NCBI GenBank assembly: GCA_009783205.1
Contig: WRHO01000015.1
Coordinates: forward strand, 1-39,042
DNA length: 39,042 bases
Direction: 5' to 3'
DNA from: Oscillospiraceae bacterium
GTDB taxonomy: Bacteria > Bacillota > Clostridia > Oscillospirales > Ruminococcaceae
A program made the translations under genes and the position numbers. Shown here in pieces: positions 7,322 to 14,566 of the stretch. The stretch's first letter is position 1. Each line of letters begins with the position of its first letter. The notes under the pieces were generated by a model, which was given only the letters and a program-made list of their open reading frames with translations, was not told where the DNA came from and did not search any database.

Positions 7322-7455
7322 AATATATGCATCCGCGCATATATTTTATAATAAGTATAAAGTACGCACACAGTCTTTGGGGACAGAAAGGGCTGGTGAT
7401 TCCGATGATTTAGACAGCTAAAACGAAATTCGACAGAATTTACGGCAAAAAGACT
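7322..7455 (+). ncRNA. Structured 5' leader, possible riboswitch or attenuator
   Basis: The leader begins with a 9-bp hairpin (AATATATGC 7322-7330 with GCATATATT 7337-7345). Then comes a three-way junction. The outer stem is AGTCTTT 7372-7378 with AAAGACT 7449-7455. The second stem is GGCTG 7391-7395 with CAGCT 7415-7419. The third is AAATTC 7426-7431 with GAATTT 7436-7441 around a GACA loop. I could not match it to the c-di-GMP-I or -II, TPP or cobalamin classes. No transcription terminator is visible in it. Confidence 0.4.
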
Positions 7456-7496
7456 TTTAAAACTAACATTTATTAAAACAAAAGGTGGTAAACACT

Positions 7497-8909
7497 ATGT
7501 TGTTTACAAAAACTAAAAAGCGTTTTATTTCTGCTGTGTTGACAATGGCAATGGTTGTTGGTATAATCATGGTAATACCCGTTTTCGCAAACGAAGATAA
7601 CACAACTACATTCGTGTATGACGGTTATAGAATCGACTATACTATTGACCGCGTGGACGGCGATGTACAGGACATTACCGTTACGATTACCAACACAGGC
7701 GCGGACGTTATTGAAGATTGGGAGCTGGTTTATGACGATTTCGGCGGCGTTGTCGAGGATATTCAAGGCGCGGAGATTGTTTTGAATGAGCACGGGATTA
7801 TTCTTGAGGAAATGCTTTTTGAAAATGCACATAAACCAATGACGGTGGAAATGCTTGAAAATTTCAAAATGGAGTATTATAGCGAACTTGTAAACGTGGA
7901 AAGTATAAACGATAATTCTACGATTCTGCCGAGCGAATCCGTAACTTTTAGTTATATCTTAAGTGATTTTACGGATATTCCCGAATTTATCGGGTTTGAG
8001 GAAGATAAAGTTATTGATGAAGATAATAATATTGTTGATGATGAAGAAGATATTGACGATTATGATTTTTTATCAACTTTATCAATAGGTAACAATTTAC
8101 CATCGTTATCACTCGGCGGTTCGCTTGTTGGTAGTGGTGGCATTAGTACAACGAATTCCGCTGACCCAACAGGAGGGATTTGTGCTTGTTGTGGTAATTG
8201 GTCTTTTACAGTAGAGGGGAGCGGGAATAATAAAACAGTAGTGATTTATTCTAATCTTAAGATAATGGAAGTTAATATACCTATAGCTATAGTTGCAAAT
8301 AGTATGTTTGTACCTTTTTTTGGCTCACTACCTATGACTGTTACAAAAATAAGTAACAACGCTAAATTTCACACTAATATTACATCAGTAACTATTCCTA
8401 ATACCATTACTCATATAGGAAATGAGTCATTTTCCGGTAAACCCTTATTAAAAACCTTAACATTTAAACGAGCAACACCACCTACTTTCGGTTTGAATGT
8501 TTTTCAAGGTACTAATAATATAACAAAAATAAATGTCCCTTTTGGTTCAATCGGCAATTATCGAAATGTATCTCAGTTTAGTAATGCACAAAAAGATAAA
8601 ATACGCGGTTATTGTATAAACCATTCAAGTGACAGAGTATGCTCGTGTAAATTTAGATTAGGAGATGTAGACGGGAATGGAATAATTAACAGCCTTGACG
8701 CAAGTGAAATTTTGCAATATGCCGTTAAATTAGACAGTGTAATTGCTACCACAAGTGGGACTATAAAGAATTATAATTCGTTAAACGCGGCAATAATTAC
8801 TTCCGCATCATGGTCAAGAAATCCCCCCAGACCAGATGTAAATGATTCAAATGAAATTTATAAGTATCTTGCGGGACAAAGCGGAGTATTAAAAAGTTTA
8901 TATGGTTGA
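7497..8909 (+). CDS. Secreted CBM-like / BspA-type LRR protein with dockerin
   Basis: A 470-residue exported protein. A signal peptide (1-31, ending PVFA) is followed by a beta-sandwich module (about 35-150). Its VTITNTGADVIEDWELVYDD resembles the 'NTG..IEDW' core of cellulose-binding family-2-like modules. An acidic linker (about 165-200) leads to a CACC motif. A BspA-type LRR_5 region follows (about 225-370, with SVTIPNTITHIGNESFSGK). A dockerin closes the protein: GDVDGNGIINSLDASEILQY (about 388-410) has a full calcium loop, while the second repeat is degenerate. The ATG at 7497 follows AAAGGTGG by 8 bases. It probably binds plant or host glycans while attached to a surface complex. From about 8200 on, base use turns more A/T-rich than in the first half. 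Confidence 0.75.
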   Translation: MLFTKTKKRFISAVLTMAMVVGIIMVIPVFANEDNTTTFVYDGYRIDYTIDRVDGDVQDITVTITNTGADVIEDWELVYDDFGGVVEDIQGAEIVLNEHGIILEEMLFENAHKPMTVEMLENFKMEYYSELVNVESINDNSTILPSESVTFSYILSDFTDIPEFIGFEEDKVIDEDNNIVDDEEDIDDYDFLSTLSIGNNLPSLSLGGSLVGSGGISTTNSADPTGGICACCGNWSFTVEGSGNNKTVVIYSNLKIMEVNIPIAIVANSMFVPFFGSLPMTVTKISNNAKFHTNITSVTIPNTITHIGNESFSGKPLLKTLTFKRATPPTFGLNVFQGTNNITKINVPFGSIGNYRNVSQFSNAQKDKIRGYCINHSSDRVCSCKFRLGDVDGNGIINSLDASEILQYAVKLDSVIATTSGTIKNYNSLNAAIITSASWSRNPPRPDVNDSNEIYKYLAGQSGVLKSLYG

Positions 8910-8950
8910 AATTATAAAAACTATATTTATTTTAAGAGAGGAATAAACTT

Positions 8951-9742
8951 ATGAAAAAGCAAATACTGTCCGCGATTACTACTGTTACGATGATGTTCTC
9001 GGTGGTGGGTGTAATGTCTATTTCTGCGGTGGAAGAAAAGGAGAGGCTCAAAACTTGCGGCGAATGTGATGTTTGTATAGGACCTGTAGTAGTATCGTAT
9101 CCTGAAGGTTTAAAAGACGCGGTTAGTGTAGCATATAATGTAACTAATGAAATTCTTTCAGAATTGGTAGAAAGCGGAAAAATACCTTTAAGCACTAAAA
9201 CATTATTTATTGGCGGTGGTTATTGTGATATCGAAAGCCCGCTCGGTGATGACGGGATTATTGGAATTCCTACAGTTATTCCGCTAAGCGATATTACCCC
9301 TTTAAGTAAATTAAAAAATTTAGAATACTTTGCCTTAGGTGATTCATTAGTCGGCGACCTTTCTCCTTTGAGCGGGTTGACTAATCTAAACTATATTGAT
9401 TTAAGGGGAAATGATGGGATAATTAACCTTTCACCTCTAAAAGAATTAAAAAACTTAAAGACTTTATATGTATCCTATACCCCCGTCAGCTTAAAACAGA
9501 TAAAAGCACTTAGAGCGGCTTTACCGGAGCTTAGAATATTCTATAACGCAAACTTGGATAACAACAACCTTTTAGGTATGCTCGGTATCGGCGACGTGCT
9601 TGAAATATTCCAATACCTTGTGGGATTGCCGAGCGTGTTTGATAACCCAAGCCCTGACATTTTCCTTATATTTGTGCTTGAAACAAACGAGCCGACTATA
9701 TTTGACGCGGTCGACATTTTAGAAGCGTTGGTTGGGTTATAA
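8951..9742 (+). CDS. Secreted LRR protein with degenerate dockerin tail
   Basis: A 263-residue exported protein: signal peptide (1-26), a short CGECDVCIG motif (35-43), LRRs (about 95-190, e.g. LSPLSGLTNLNYIDLRGN), then a dockerin-like pair at the C-terminus. The first half reads IGDVLEIFQYLVGL and the second EPTIFDAVDILEALVGL. Both keep the helix pattern but have lost most calcium-binding Asp/Asn residues. The LRR block and its leader VTNEILSELVESGKIP are paralogous to the anti-sigma ectodomain and to the gene at 6028. It starts 41 bases after the CBM/LRR gene with AGAGGA upstream, and they are probably co-transcribed. A terminator follows. Confidence 0.8.
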   Translation: MKKQILSAITTVTMMFSVVGVMSISAVEEKERLKTCGECDVCIGPVVVSYPEGLKDAVSVAYNVTNEILSELVESGKIPLSTKTLFIGGGYCDIESPLGDDGIIGIPTVIPLSDITPLSKLKNLEYFALGDSLVGDLSPLSGLTNLNYIDLRGNDGIINLSPLKELKNLKTLYVSYTPVSLKQIKALRAALPELRIFYNANLDNNNLLGMLGIGDVLEIFQYLVGLPSVFDNPSPDIFLIFVLETNEPTIFDAVDILEALVGL

Positions 9743-9756
9743 TTGATGTTGTGAGG

Positions 9757-9782
9757 GCGGGACATTATGTCCCGCTTTTTTT
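9757..9782 (+). terminator. Rho-independent terminator ending the LRR island
   Basis: GCGGGACAT and ATGTCCCGC form a GC-rich hairpin with a minimal loop (9757-9775), followed by seven T residues. Confidence 0.9.
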
Positions 9783-9819
9783 CATTTTTACGTTTTCTTG
9801 TCAAGAGGAAAATTCAATA

Positions 9820-9848
9820 TTGACAAAACAGGGGAAAGTGTGTATAAT
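9820..9848 (+). promoter_or_regulatory. Sigma-A promoter left in front of a gene remnant
   Basis: TTGACA (9820-9825), a 17-base spacer and TATAAT (9843-9848). The first ATG of the remnant (9847) overlaps the -10 box, so the original start must lie further on or the region has been rearranged. Confidence 0.65.
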
Positions 9849-10017
9849 GGAGCATAGAGGCGGCATACTTGATGAATTATCAGAAGAACAGCTTGAATTT
9901 TTGAACGGATTTTTACCGCTCCAAATAGACGGACGTTATCCCGAATACAAATTAGAAATGACTAAAAAGCTAAACACCGAGAATTGCAACACGTTATTAA
10001 AACAGGTGAAGTTGTGT
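9847..10017 (+). pseudogene. Truncated HEPN-domain-like gene remnant
   Basis: The translation contains ELSEEQLEFLNGFLPLQIDG, then RYPEYKLEMTKKLN and a leucine-rich end. The [I/T]xxRYPxY pattern is typical of the C-terminal part of HEPN-domain proteins, which often pair with nucleotidyltransferase (MNT) antitoxins. The similarity stops near 10017, and the frame then runs into sequence that belongs to the opposite-strand CorC gene. There is no MNT gene beside it. It is probably a dead fragment; the family call is tentative. Confidence 0.5.
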
Positions 10018-10053
10018 ACCAATCATAATCAATATAAATTAACACATTGTAGG

Positions 10054-11343
10054 CTATATATTTTCAAATACTTCAAATTTGAGCTTTCCTATTCTTTTCC
10101 CCTTCATGCTGAGTACGGTTATAATAAATTGTTCGGTTTGGACGCTTTCGCCAACCTCCGGAATTTTTTCAAAAAGCTCAAATGCCCAGCCGCCGACGGT
10201 ATTGCTCTCGGACACAATTTCGATGTTTTTGATAGCGGAATAAACCTCAAACGACCTGTTGAAGTCGTTTATACTTAATTCGCCGCCCACCTCAAAGGTG
10301 TTTTCTCCGGTGAATTTTACAGGATGCGTTTCCTCATCGTCTTCGTCCCAAATTTCGCCTACTAATTCCTCAAGAATGTCCTCTAAAGTAACAATCCCAT
10401 CTGTGCCGCCGTGCTGGTCTAACACCACGGCGAGGTGGGATTTTTTCTTTTGCATAAGCTTTAATGCTTCCGAAAGCTTCATAAGAGCGGGAATCCGCAG
10501 TATGTCTTGTACCGCGGGCATTGTCGTCTGAATACTCTCGGAGGTTCCTTCTCTCGCGAGCAAATGTTTCATAAATTCTTTATTGCTGATAAACCCGACA
10601 ATTTTATCGGGGGTTTTGTCATAGACGGGCAATCTCGAATACCCCGATTCAAAGAAGACGTCGCGAACCTTTTCGGGCGAGTCGTTCAAAGCGACCGCCG
10701 TCATATCCACACGCGGCGTCATTATTTCCTCAACGGTTGTTTCGTCAAATTCGAGCGCGGAGCGAACTAAAAAGCTCTCCTGTTCCTCTAAGACGCCCTC
10801 GTCTTCAATTTCGTCTATAATGTGCATAAGCTCCGCTTCGGTAACGCTTACGCGCTTTGCTTTCTTATTGCTGAATATACGCGAAAACAGATTTTGTAAA
10901 ATGAGCATAACAGACGATATAGGGTATAGGACAAACATTAACACATCTAAAGCGTGACAGATTGTTAAAACAAATTCGTCGGCGTGTTCCCGCGCTAAGG
11001 TTTTTGGGAGAATATCGCTGAACACTATTAAGAAAATGGTGATAATTACCGTCACCACGGCAACGGAAATACCCTCGCTTACACCGAACGACGCCGCTAA
11101 CGATATGGCGAAAATTGTCGCGAGCGACGCAATAATAAGATTAAGGCTGTTGTTTGCTATAAGTATTGTAGCCAAAACCCTGTCGTATTTGCCGATAAGC
11201 TTTAATGCTTTTTTTGCAGAGGTCGAGCCGAGTTCCGCTTTATTTTTTAAGCGTATGCGATTGACCCCCGTAATAGCGGTTTCGGACGCCGAGCAAAACG
11301 CCGCCAAAAAAGTCAACAGAAGTATTATTATTATTCGCCACAT
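10054..11343 (-). CDS. CorC/HlyC-family transporter (CNNM + CBS domains)
   Basis: A 429-residue membrane protein. The CNNM domain (about 1-190) has four hydrophobic segments and begins with the typical TFLAAFCSASETAITGVNR. A CBS pair follows (about 195-320, with EIMTPRVDMTAVALND and DQHGGTDGIVTLEDILEELV). The small CorC_HlyC domain (about 340-425) ends the protein. Members are linked to magnesium or cobalt efflux, although early papers called them hemolysins. Length and motifs are complete. There is no good ribosome site; the start lies only 13 bases after the end of hairpin element A, whose edge supplies a TATAAT-like box (11359-11354 on the minus strand). Transcription may therefore depend on the element. 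Confidence 0.9.
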   Translation of the reverse strand: MWRIIIILLLTFLAAFCSASETAITGVNRIRLKNKAELGSTSAKKALKLIGKYDRVLATILIANNSLNLIIASLATIFAISLAASFGVSEGISVAVVTVIITIFLIVFSDILPKTLAREHADEFVLTICHALDVLMFVLYPISSVMLILQNLFSRIFSNKKAKRVSVTEAELMHIIDEIEDEGVLEEQESFLVRSALEFDETTVEEIMTPRVDMTAVALNDSPEKVRDVFFESGYSRLPVYDKTPDKIVGFISNKEFMKHLLAREGTSESIQTTMPAVQDILRIPALMKLSEALKLMQKKKSHLAVVLDQHGGTDGIVTLEDILEELVGEIWDEDDEETHPVKFTGENTFEVGGELSINDFNRSFEVYSAIKNIEIVSESNTVGGWAFELFEKIPEVGESVQTEQFIITVLSMKGKRIGKLKFEVFENI

Positions 11344-11356
11344 TTTTAATCAATTA

Positions 11357-11517
11357 TATAGCAGTTCCACTTAACATTTACACTTTTATCTTGTAAATTT
11401 TGCGTTATACTTCGTTGATTTTTGCTTAAATATAAGCGTATACTCGCACAAAAATCGCCTTGTCTAACACAAAATTTGTCTGCGAATAAAACGCAAATGT
11501 CAAGCGGAACTGCTATA
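11357..11517. repeat. Palindromic element A (161 bp, hairpin-forming)
   Basis: The ends are 25-bp inverted repeats with three mismatches (11357-11381 and 11493-11517). Inner arms also pair, for example AAATTTTGCGTT with AACACAAAATTT, so the whole element can fold into one long hairpin. A 59-bp core (11407-11465) is 52/59 identical to 29456-29514 in element B, while the arms differ between copies. It fills almost the whole gap between udp and the CorC gene. It resembles a MITE but has a conserved middle and variable ends. Confidence 0.85.
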
Positions 11518-11528
11518 CTCCTATAATT

Positions 11529-12311
11529 TTATTTATTTTGTTTTATTAATTTTCGGATTGCTTCTATTGTGCATTTTATAGCCCTTTCGGAGCTTTTACA
11601 GACCTTATCGGGCATACCCGCCTTTGAGCGTTCGACGTTCCATAAAGCGGTCAATACCGCCCCCGCGCGGACATTGCGTACCAACGCCACCGAAAACAAT
11701 GTCGCCGTTTCCATTTCGGAGGCGAGACAGCCCGACTTGACAAAAGCCTCCCACCTGTAGGTAAGATATGGCGCAATCGGCATACCCTCCGGCTCAACCT
11801 CGCCATAGAACGAATCCTTACTTTGCACGACCCCTGTATGATAGGTGTCGCCCTCGACGCCGCTCGAAAGCGCCTTTGCCGATTCGACAATCGCCGTCGT
11901 TACATCAAAATCGGCGACGGCGGGATAACCGGGGGTGAGATATTCGGCACTTGTCCCGTCGCCGCGCACAGACGCCGTAGCCACCACCAAATCCCCGCCG
12001 GTAACCTTGAGGTTTATTCCGCCCGATGTTCCTACCCTTATAAATGTGTGACAGCCGCAGCGAACAAGCTCTTCAAGCGCGATTGCCGCAGACGGCCCGC
12101 CGATTCCCGTTGAAACAACGCTTACCGGAACACCCTCAAGGCTACCCGTGTAGGTTACATATTCGCGATTTGTCGCGATATGAGTCGCATTGTCTAAAAG
12201 GGCGGCAATTTTCTCAACCCTTCCGGGGTCTCCCGGCATTATTACATATTTGCCTACCTGCTCTCGTGTAACCTGCAGATGATATTGCAGGTTTGGGTCT
12301 AACAACGCCAT
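11529..12311 (-). CDS. udp: Uridine phosphorylase
   Basis: A 260-residue cytoplasmic enzyme of the nucleoside phosphorylase-1 family. It splits uridine with phosphate into uracil and ribose-1-phosphate for pyrimidine salvage. Hallmarks: VIMPGDPGRVEKIA near the start (phosphate site), FIRVGTSGGI (about 90-100), and SEMETATLFSVA (about 195-206), the Met-Glu pair that grips the ribose. The YHTGVVQSKDSFYG segment points to uridine rather than purines. Full length for the family. It starts 6 bases after the end of the upstream membrane-protein gene on the same strand, so the two form an operon from the promoter at 12748-12776. Confidence 0.93.
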   Translation of the reverse strand: MALLDPNLQYHLQVTREQVGKYVIMPGDPGRVEKIAALLDNATHIATNREYVTYTGSLEGVPVSVVSTGIGGPSAAIALEELVRCGCHTFIRVGTSGGINLKVTGGDLVVATASVRGDGTSAEYLTPGYPAVADFDVTTAIVESAKALSSGVEGDTYHTGVVQSKDSFYGEVEPEGMPIAPYLTYRWEAFVKSGCLASEMETATLFSVALVRNVRAGAVLTALWNVERSKAGMPDKVCKSSERAIKCTIEAIRKLIKQNK

Positions 12312-12317
12312 AATAGC

Positions 12318-12737
12318 TTACCTCGTTTCTTTTTTTATGTCCCCGATTATTGATTCGGAGGGGGCATTATCTTTTAGTCTTTTATTTTGATTAATATTAA
12401 ACCCCATTATAAGAATAACCGCTGCCGTTTCTAACAAAAGCGGCATATAAGCCCACCAATTTTTCGGAAAAGCGTTAAATACAAATAAAAGCGATACCGC
12501 GCCCGCCGAGGTTAAAGCGGCGGCAGTTTTATACAATTTAAACTTTAATAAAAAACAAGGGATAACGAACCCGATAACAGAAGTAATCAGCCAAAGCACG
12601 GTTATATAGTTGAACTCATATATCTCGGCATCATAACTCACGATAAGACTTACCGGGATTAAAACCCCTAAAACCATCCCCCAAATTGCACCGATAAAGT
12701 TCACTAAAAGCTTTAATAAAAATATAGTCTTTTTCAT
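12318..12737 (-). CDS. Small four-helix membrane protein, unknown
   Basis: A 139-residue protein with about four membrane segments (LLVNFIGAIWGMVLGVLIPV, ITVLWLITSVIGFVIPCFLL, AAALTSAGAVSLLFVF, LLLETAAVILIMGF) and a short charged tail. I do not recognise the family. It is the first gene of an operon with udp, so a link with nucleoside uptake is possible but unproven. A strong promoter lies just upstream. Confidence 0.7.
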   Translation of the reverse strand: MKKTIFLLKLLVNFIGAIWGMVLGVLIPVSLIVSYDAEIYEFNYITVLWLITSVIGFVIPCFLLKFKLYKTAAALTSAGAVSLLFVFNAFPKNWWAYMPLLLETAAVILIMGFNINQNKRLKDNAPSESIIGDIKKETR

Positions 12738-12747
12738 AATAGATTAG

Positions 12748-12776
12748 AGTATACCATATTTTTTATAAACAGTCAA
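12748..12776 (-). promoter_or_regulatory. Sigma-A promoter of the membrane protein-udp operon
   Basis: On the minus strand: TTGACT (12776-12771), a 17-base spacer, then TATACT (12753-12748). It lies 11 bases from the start codon, so the leader is very short. Confidence 0.75.
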
Positions 12777-12823
12777 TATAATACAAGAAAAATTACAAAT
12801 ATATTACAGATAAAATATAATCG

Positions 12824-12852
12824 TTGACAAGCGGGGAAAACTATGATACTCT
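12824..12852 (+). promoter_or_regulatory. Promoter of lipoprotein gene 1
   Basis: TTGACA (12824-12829), a 17-base spacer, TACTCT (12847-12852). The layout and nearby bases (CGTTGACAAGC ... TCTACAT) match the promoter at 13793-13821 before the second lipoprotein gene. Confidence 0.65.
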
Positions 12853-12855
12853 ACA

Positions 12856-12887
12856 TACAGTCGCGAATTTTTAAAAATGCGACTGTA
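12856..12887 (+). promoter_or_regulatory. Leader hairpin before lipoprotein gene 1
   Basis: TACAGTCGC (12856-12864) and GCGACTGTA (12879-12887) form a perfect 9-bp stem at the very start of the expected transcript. An equivalent hairpin sits at 13832-13871 before the second lipoprotein gene. It may stabilise the RNA or serve as a regulatory site. Confidence 0.6.
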
Positions 12888-12936
12888 GAGTACAAAAGAG
12901 TACAAAAAATTTAATTATAAAGGAGACCGGAAAATA

Positions 12937-13623
12937 ATGAAAAAAATATCAGCATTACTTATTGCGGCGGCAATGTGTTTAACCTTAGCGGCTTGTACGC
13001 CTAAACAGGAGGTTGAACAGGTAAAGGATTCTATCGAAGATATTCAGGCGGCTCTCGATGAATTTAACGCGTCTCTTCAGGAGTATCTTGAAGAGGATAA
13101 CGAATTTGACGGATACATTGATTATGATTATGAAGCCGAGATAGACGAATTTATTGAAGAATTTGACGAAACTATGTCTTCTCTCGTTGACCTCGCGGAT
13201 ATTGCCGATGAAATTGACGAAAACGACGACGAACTTGACGAGGACGACCTCAACAACTGGTGCGAGACATTTGTTAATGCTAAGAGCGCGGTCTCAACCT
13301 GGTTAAGCTGGTTAGAAATGCTTGACGAAAGCGTTCCCGATGATTATAGGGCGGCTCACCTCGATGTCGTTTCTGCGGTTGAATCGGTTTCGGAGGTTAT
13401 TACTAATTTTGAGGAAGCCGTTGCCGCCGCGATTGACGGGGAAACAGACGCTTTTTATGAAGGCTTAGCCGACTTTGTTGCTGAAATAGAAAAAGCCGAC
13501 GACGTTTGGAACGACGCAATCGCTTTGTATAATACCGGTAATATTGAGGGCGACAACGACGATGAAGACGAAGGCGGAAACGACGATGGTGAAAATGACG
13601 GCGACGACGAAAACGAAGATTGA
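12937..13623 (+). CDS. Acidic helical lipoprotein, unknown function
   Basis: A 228-residue protein with a lipoprotein signal peptide (MKKISALLIAAAMCLTLAAC). The mature part is strongly acidic, mostly helical and likely coiled (EEVEQVKDSIEDIQAALDEF-like heptads, then IDEFIEEFDETMSSLVDLA). A low-complexity tail of about 30 Asp/Glu/Asn/Gly residues ends the protein. It should sit on the outer membrane face and could bind cations or wall components. Good AAAGGAGA ribosome site. Its promoter and leader hairpin are shared in design with the next gene. A terminator follows. No known family recognised. Confidence 0.75.
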   Translation: MKKISALLIAAAMCLTLAACTPKQEVEQVKDSIEDIQAALDEFNASLQEYLEEDNEFDGYIDYDYEAEIDEFIEEFDETMSSLVDLADIADEIDENDDELDEDDLNNWCETFVNAKSAVSTWLSWLEMLDESVPDDYRAAHLDVVSAVESVSEVITNFEEAVAAAIDGETDAFYEGLADFVAEIEKADDVWNDAIALYNTGNIEGDNDDEDEGGNDDGENDGDDENED

Positions 13624-13652
13624 GAAGGCCCCCTCTTCAAATTTATAATCTA

Positions 13653-13686
13653 TACAGTATCTCGTCATAGAGATACTGTATTTTTA
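13653..13686 (+). terminator. Rho-independent terminator after lipoprotein gene 1
   Basis: TACAGTATCTC and GAGATACTGTA form an 11-bp stem around a six-base loop (13653-13680), followed by TTTTTA. Confidence 0.85.
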
Positions 13687-13792
13687 TATGATATAGCTAA
13701 CTCAACATCTTAATCAAATCTTACAGAATTGTTACAATTTTTAGCCTTTACAGATTAAAGTTTACAATTTCGTTACAATTCATAATTAATCG

Positions 13793-13821
13793 TTGACAAG
13801 CAAAAAAAACTGTGTTATTCT
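13793..13821 (+). promoter_or_regulatory. Promoter of lipoprotein gene 2
   Basis: TTGACA (13793-13798), a 17-base spacer, TATTCT (13816-13821). It is the sister of the promoter at 12824. Confidence 0.7.
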
Positions 13822-13831
13822 ACATGACAGA

Positions 13832-13871
13832 GAGCAGACATACGGAATTGTAAAATTTCTGAATGTCGCTC
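13832..13871 (+). promoter_or_regulatory. Leader hairpin before lipoprotein gene 2
   Basis: GAGCAGACAT (13832-13841) pairs with ATGTCGCTC (13863-13871) with one bulged A. It has the same position and shape as the hairpin at 12856-12887, but a different sequence. Confidence 0.5.
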
Positions 13872-13921
13872 CAAAAGGGTAGAATACCTAAAATTTAAAC
13901 TTATTTAAAAGGAGAAAAATC

Positions 13922-14329
13922 ATGAAAAAATTATTAGCATTACTTATTGCAGCGGCAATGTGTTTCGCTCTCGCAGCTTGCGGAACAGATGAACCCGAAC
14001 CCGAGGTTGTAAACGATACCGAACCCGAGGCTGTAGTCGAAACAGAACCCGAAACAGAACCCGAGATTATTGATGACGAAGAAAACGGTCAAGACGAAGA
14101 TGACGAAGTTGGAATCGTTTGCGAATGTGGTTGTGAAGATTGCACAGGTGAAGAAGACTGTGAATGTTGCGACGAGTGCATCTGCGCTGAATTAAATGCC
14201 GATGACGAAGGCGATGATGAAGGCGATGATGAAGGCGATGATGAAGGCGATGATGAAGGCGACGATGAAGGCGATGATGAAGGCGACGACGAAGGCGATG
14301 ATGAAGGCGACGAAACAGACGCTGAATAA
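13922..14329 (+). CDS. Cys-rich acidic lipoprotein with DDEG repeats
   Basis: A 135-residue lipoprotein. The signal peptide is MKKLLALLIAAAMCFALAAC. A Pro/Glu-rich segment follows, then a compact Cys block with nine Cys in 22 residues (CECGCEDC ... CECCDECIC, about 77-98). The protein ends with nine copies of Asp-Asp-Glu-Gly. The Cys block mixed with acidic residues would bind metals well, and the acidic tail could bind calcium or other cations. The N-terminus is paralogous to the lipoprotein at 12937, but the mature parts are unrelated. No named family recognised; the metal-binding role is inferred from composition only. Confidence 0.7.
   Translation: MKKLLALLIAAAMCFALAACGTDEPEPEVVNDTEPEAVVETEPETEPEIIDDEENGQDEDDEVGIVCECGCEDCTGEEDCECCDECICAELNADDEGDDEGDDEGDDEGDDEGDDEGDDEGDDEGDDEGDETDAE
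14201..14308 (+). repeat. 12-bp tandem repeat, nine units
   Basis: Nine in-frame copies of GATGATGAAGGC, with only T/C changes in Asp codons, encode (DDEG)9. Copy number could change by slippage without breaking the frame. Confidence 0.95.
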
Positions 14330-14343
14330 TATTAAATGACTAT

Positions 14344-14375
14344 AAAACGAGGGAATTTATTTCCCTCGTTTTTTT
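14344..14375 (+). terminator. Rho-independent terminator after lipoprotein gene 2
   Basis: AACGAGGGAA (14346-14355) pairs with TTCCCTCGTT (14361-14370) around a five-base loop, followed by T residues to 14375. Confidence 0.9.
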
Positions 14376-14566
14376 CGTGGTTGCCTATAGTCTGTTAATT
14401 TATATTGCCGATTAATCCAATAAACGGTAGTATATATGGTTGTTTTTACCGTTTTTGTTTGGCGGGCAATTATAAAAATTAAAGTTTTCCTATCATAAAA
14501 ACAATCGTTTTGTTAATATTAATGTCGTAGCGATTTGGCTATGTCAAACAAGAACGGAGATTTTAA

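Larger units (their letters stand above)
7136..7496 (+). other. 361-bp regulatory region before the CBM/LRR gene
   Basis: No gene is seen here. The region holds, in order, paired direct repeats (7155-7190), a TA-repeat tract (7221-7239), a palindrome overlapping a -35 box (7263-7286), a sigma-A promoter (7279-7307) and a long structured leader (7322-7455). It is the densest control region of the window. Confidence 0.7.

Noticed and set aside
7372-7455. c-di-GMP or other known riboswitch
   Set aside because: I looked for the conserved GEMM-I (GGACGCAAAGCC-like) and GEMM-II blocks and for TPP/cobalamin boxes and did not find them, so it is kept only as an unclassified structure.
9751-10278. 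A single 175-residue plus-strand gene
   Set aside because: Its 5' part is a terminator and promoter, and its 3' half is antisense to the CorC gene; only the HEPN-like middle has protein character.
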